A stretch of DNA of 64,000 nucleotides from Flavobacteriaceae bacterium CP2B (lineage in GTDB: Bacteria; Bacteroidota; Bacteroidia; Flavobacteriales; Flavobacteriaceae), in NCBI GenBank assembly GCA_001683825.1, contig LXTR01000008.1:143899-207898 (forward strand), read 5' to 3'. Both the position numbers and the translations under genes were made by a program. Positions within the stretch are counted from its first letter, which is position 1. Each line of letters opens with the position of its first letter. Shown one piece after another: positions 63,449 through 64,000 of the stretch. Under the pieces are notes generated by a model, which saw nothing but the letters and a program-made list of their open reading frames with translations, was not told the origin of the DNA and searched no databases.

Positions 63449-63694
63449 GTTTCGTTGAAATTTTAGATTTTAAATGTACTAAAACATCGGGCAGGCAAGG
63501 GCAAAAATTCAGAAATGTCACAATTTTGGCAATCCATGAGCAGCTGTAGGTGGGAGGGCACGGCCAGGGGCGGTGGCGGGGATGTTTTGAGGGTCGCCAT
63601 CCCCTGTATTTTCATTCGGTAGGGGGTGTTGGGCAATACTTAGGGCATTTAATCTTTCAAATGTTCAAAAAATCATTAAATTTGCGCCCACTAT

Positions 63695-63776
63695 GCAGGT
63701 GTGGTGGAATTGGTAGACACGCTAGTATCAGGAACTAGTGCCGCGAGGCTTGGGAGTTCGAGTCTCCCCACCTGTA
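63695..63776 (+). tRNA. tRNA-Leu (anticodon CAG)
   Basis: 82 nt, class II. Acceptor GCAGGTG pairs with CACCTGT, the anticodon loop reads ATCAGGA (CAG), and the T arm GGGAG-TTCGAGT-CTCCC is intact. CCA is not encoded. A -7 element TAAATTTG lies at 63677-63684. Its 3' end is repeated downstream in array B. Confidence 0.97.
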
Positions 63777-64000
63777 CAGAGAATAAGAAACCTCCTTACC
63801 CAGGGGGTTTTTTTATGCCCCAAAGCGCCCCTTATGGTGGGGAGACGAGAAGTGTACCCTGACCGCAGCGTCAGGGAGTCTCCCCACCTGTACAGAGAAT
63901 AAGAAACCTCCTTACCCAGGGGGTTTTTTTATGCCCCAAAGCGCCCCTTATGGTGGGGAGACGAGAAGTGTACCCTGACCGCAGCGTCAGGGAGTCTCCC
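63762..64000 (+). repeat. tRNA-Leu tail array B, 116-bp units, cut by the window end
   Basis: Units begin at 63762 (inside the tRNA), 63878 and 63994. Each has a tRNA 3' end copy, the terminator, a spacer, and the left arm GGTGGGGAGAC (63836-63846 and 63952-63962), which pairs with GTCTCCCCACC (63878-63888) in an 11-bp perfect stem. An inner 7-bp stem pairs 63857-63863 with 63870-63876. The array continues past the window. Confidence 0.95.
63788..63814 (+). terminator. Terminator after tRNA-Leu(CAG)
   Basis: CCTCC pairs with GGGGG (one wobble), extended by AAA/TTT, with a 7-nt loop, then T7. It returns in the next repeat unit at 63904-63930. Confidence 0.85.

Overview
The window looks like a chromosomal segment of a marine-type Flavobacteriaceae (Bacteroidota) with fairly high GC. 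Supporting signs are a clade II nos cluster with a Sec/lipoprotein NosZ, a fused CcoN-CcoO cbb3 oxidase, the Bacteroidota forms of HutU and homogentisate dioxygenase, DUF4230/DUF4260/PorT-type proteins, and promoters with the TAnnTTTG -7 element. I cannot name the genus from the sequence alone.

Layout. 1-2.5 kb: end of a universal stress protein, then a PIG-L deacetylase and a Tat-exported Gfo/Idh/MocA oxidoreductase on the minus strand. 2.5-11.8 kb: an Rrf2 regulator divergent from a nitrous-oxide reduction operon (cytochrome c, fasciclin, nosZ, membrane protein, nosL, cupin, nosD, nosF, nosY, and a multi-pass protein resembling heme-copper oxidase subunit I). 11.9-22.1 kb, minus strand: ccoI, ccoS, ccoNO, ccoQ, ccoP, ccoG, ccoH, a SafE-like exporter, a LOG-family enzyme and a group 3 truncated haemoglobin. 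22.3-33.9 kb: a lipoprotein, NADH dehydrogenase type II, homogentisate dioxygenase, the hutHIUG histidine-degradation operon with a divergent LysR regulator, and a nitroreductase. 33.9-43 kb: housekeeping and small conserved genes (ruvC, hemW, cyclase, DUFs, an M20 dipeptidase), with a 189-bp tandem repeat between ruvC and hemW. 43.2-43.5 kb: tRNA-Leu(UAG) with a tandem tail array. 43.8-55.8 kb: a partly AT-richer stretch with a VIT-family transporter, a three-part RND efflux operon, and a TonB receptor plus Met/His-rich lipoprotein that look copper-related. 55.9-63.4 kb: a TIM-barrel isomerase-like protein, a cold-shock protein, a fatty-acid desaturase, a lipid-type methyltransferase, and a GMC oxidoreductase with its small subunit. 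63.7-64.0 kb: tRNA-Leu(CAG) with a second tail array that runs off the end.

Two signals stand out. First, each tRNA-Leu gene is followed by tandem units (121 bp and 116 bp) carrying a copy of that tRNA's own 3' end, a terminator, and a hairpin whose left arm is matched to that particular tRNA. The two loci differ in sequence but keep the same fold through paired changes. This resembles the rtT repeats of the E. coli tyrT locus in layout, but the minihelix-like hairpin is not something I recognise. Second, three FNR-like boxes (ATGAY-N4-ATCAK) lie upstream of the nos operon, the ccoS-NOQP operon and ccoI, each with its centre exactly 29.5 bp from the first base of a -7-like element. They tie nitrous-oxide respiration and microaerobic respiration to one regulator that is not encoded in the window.
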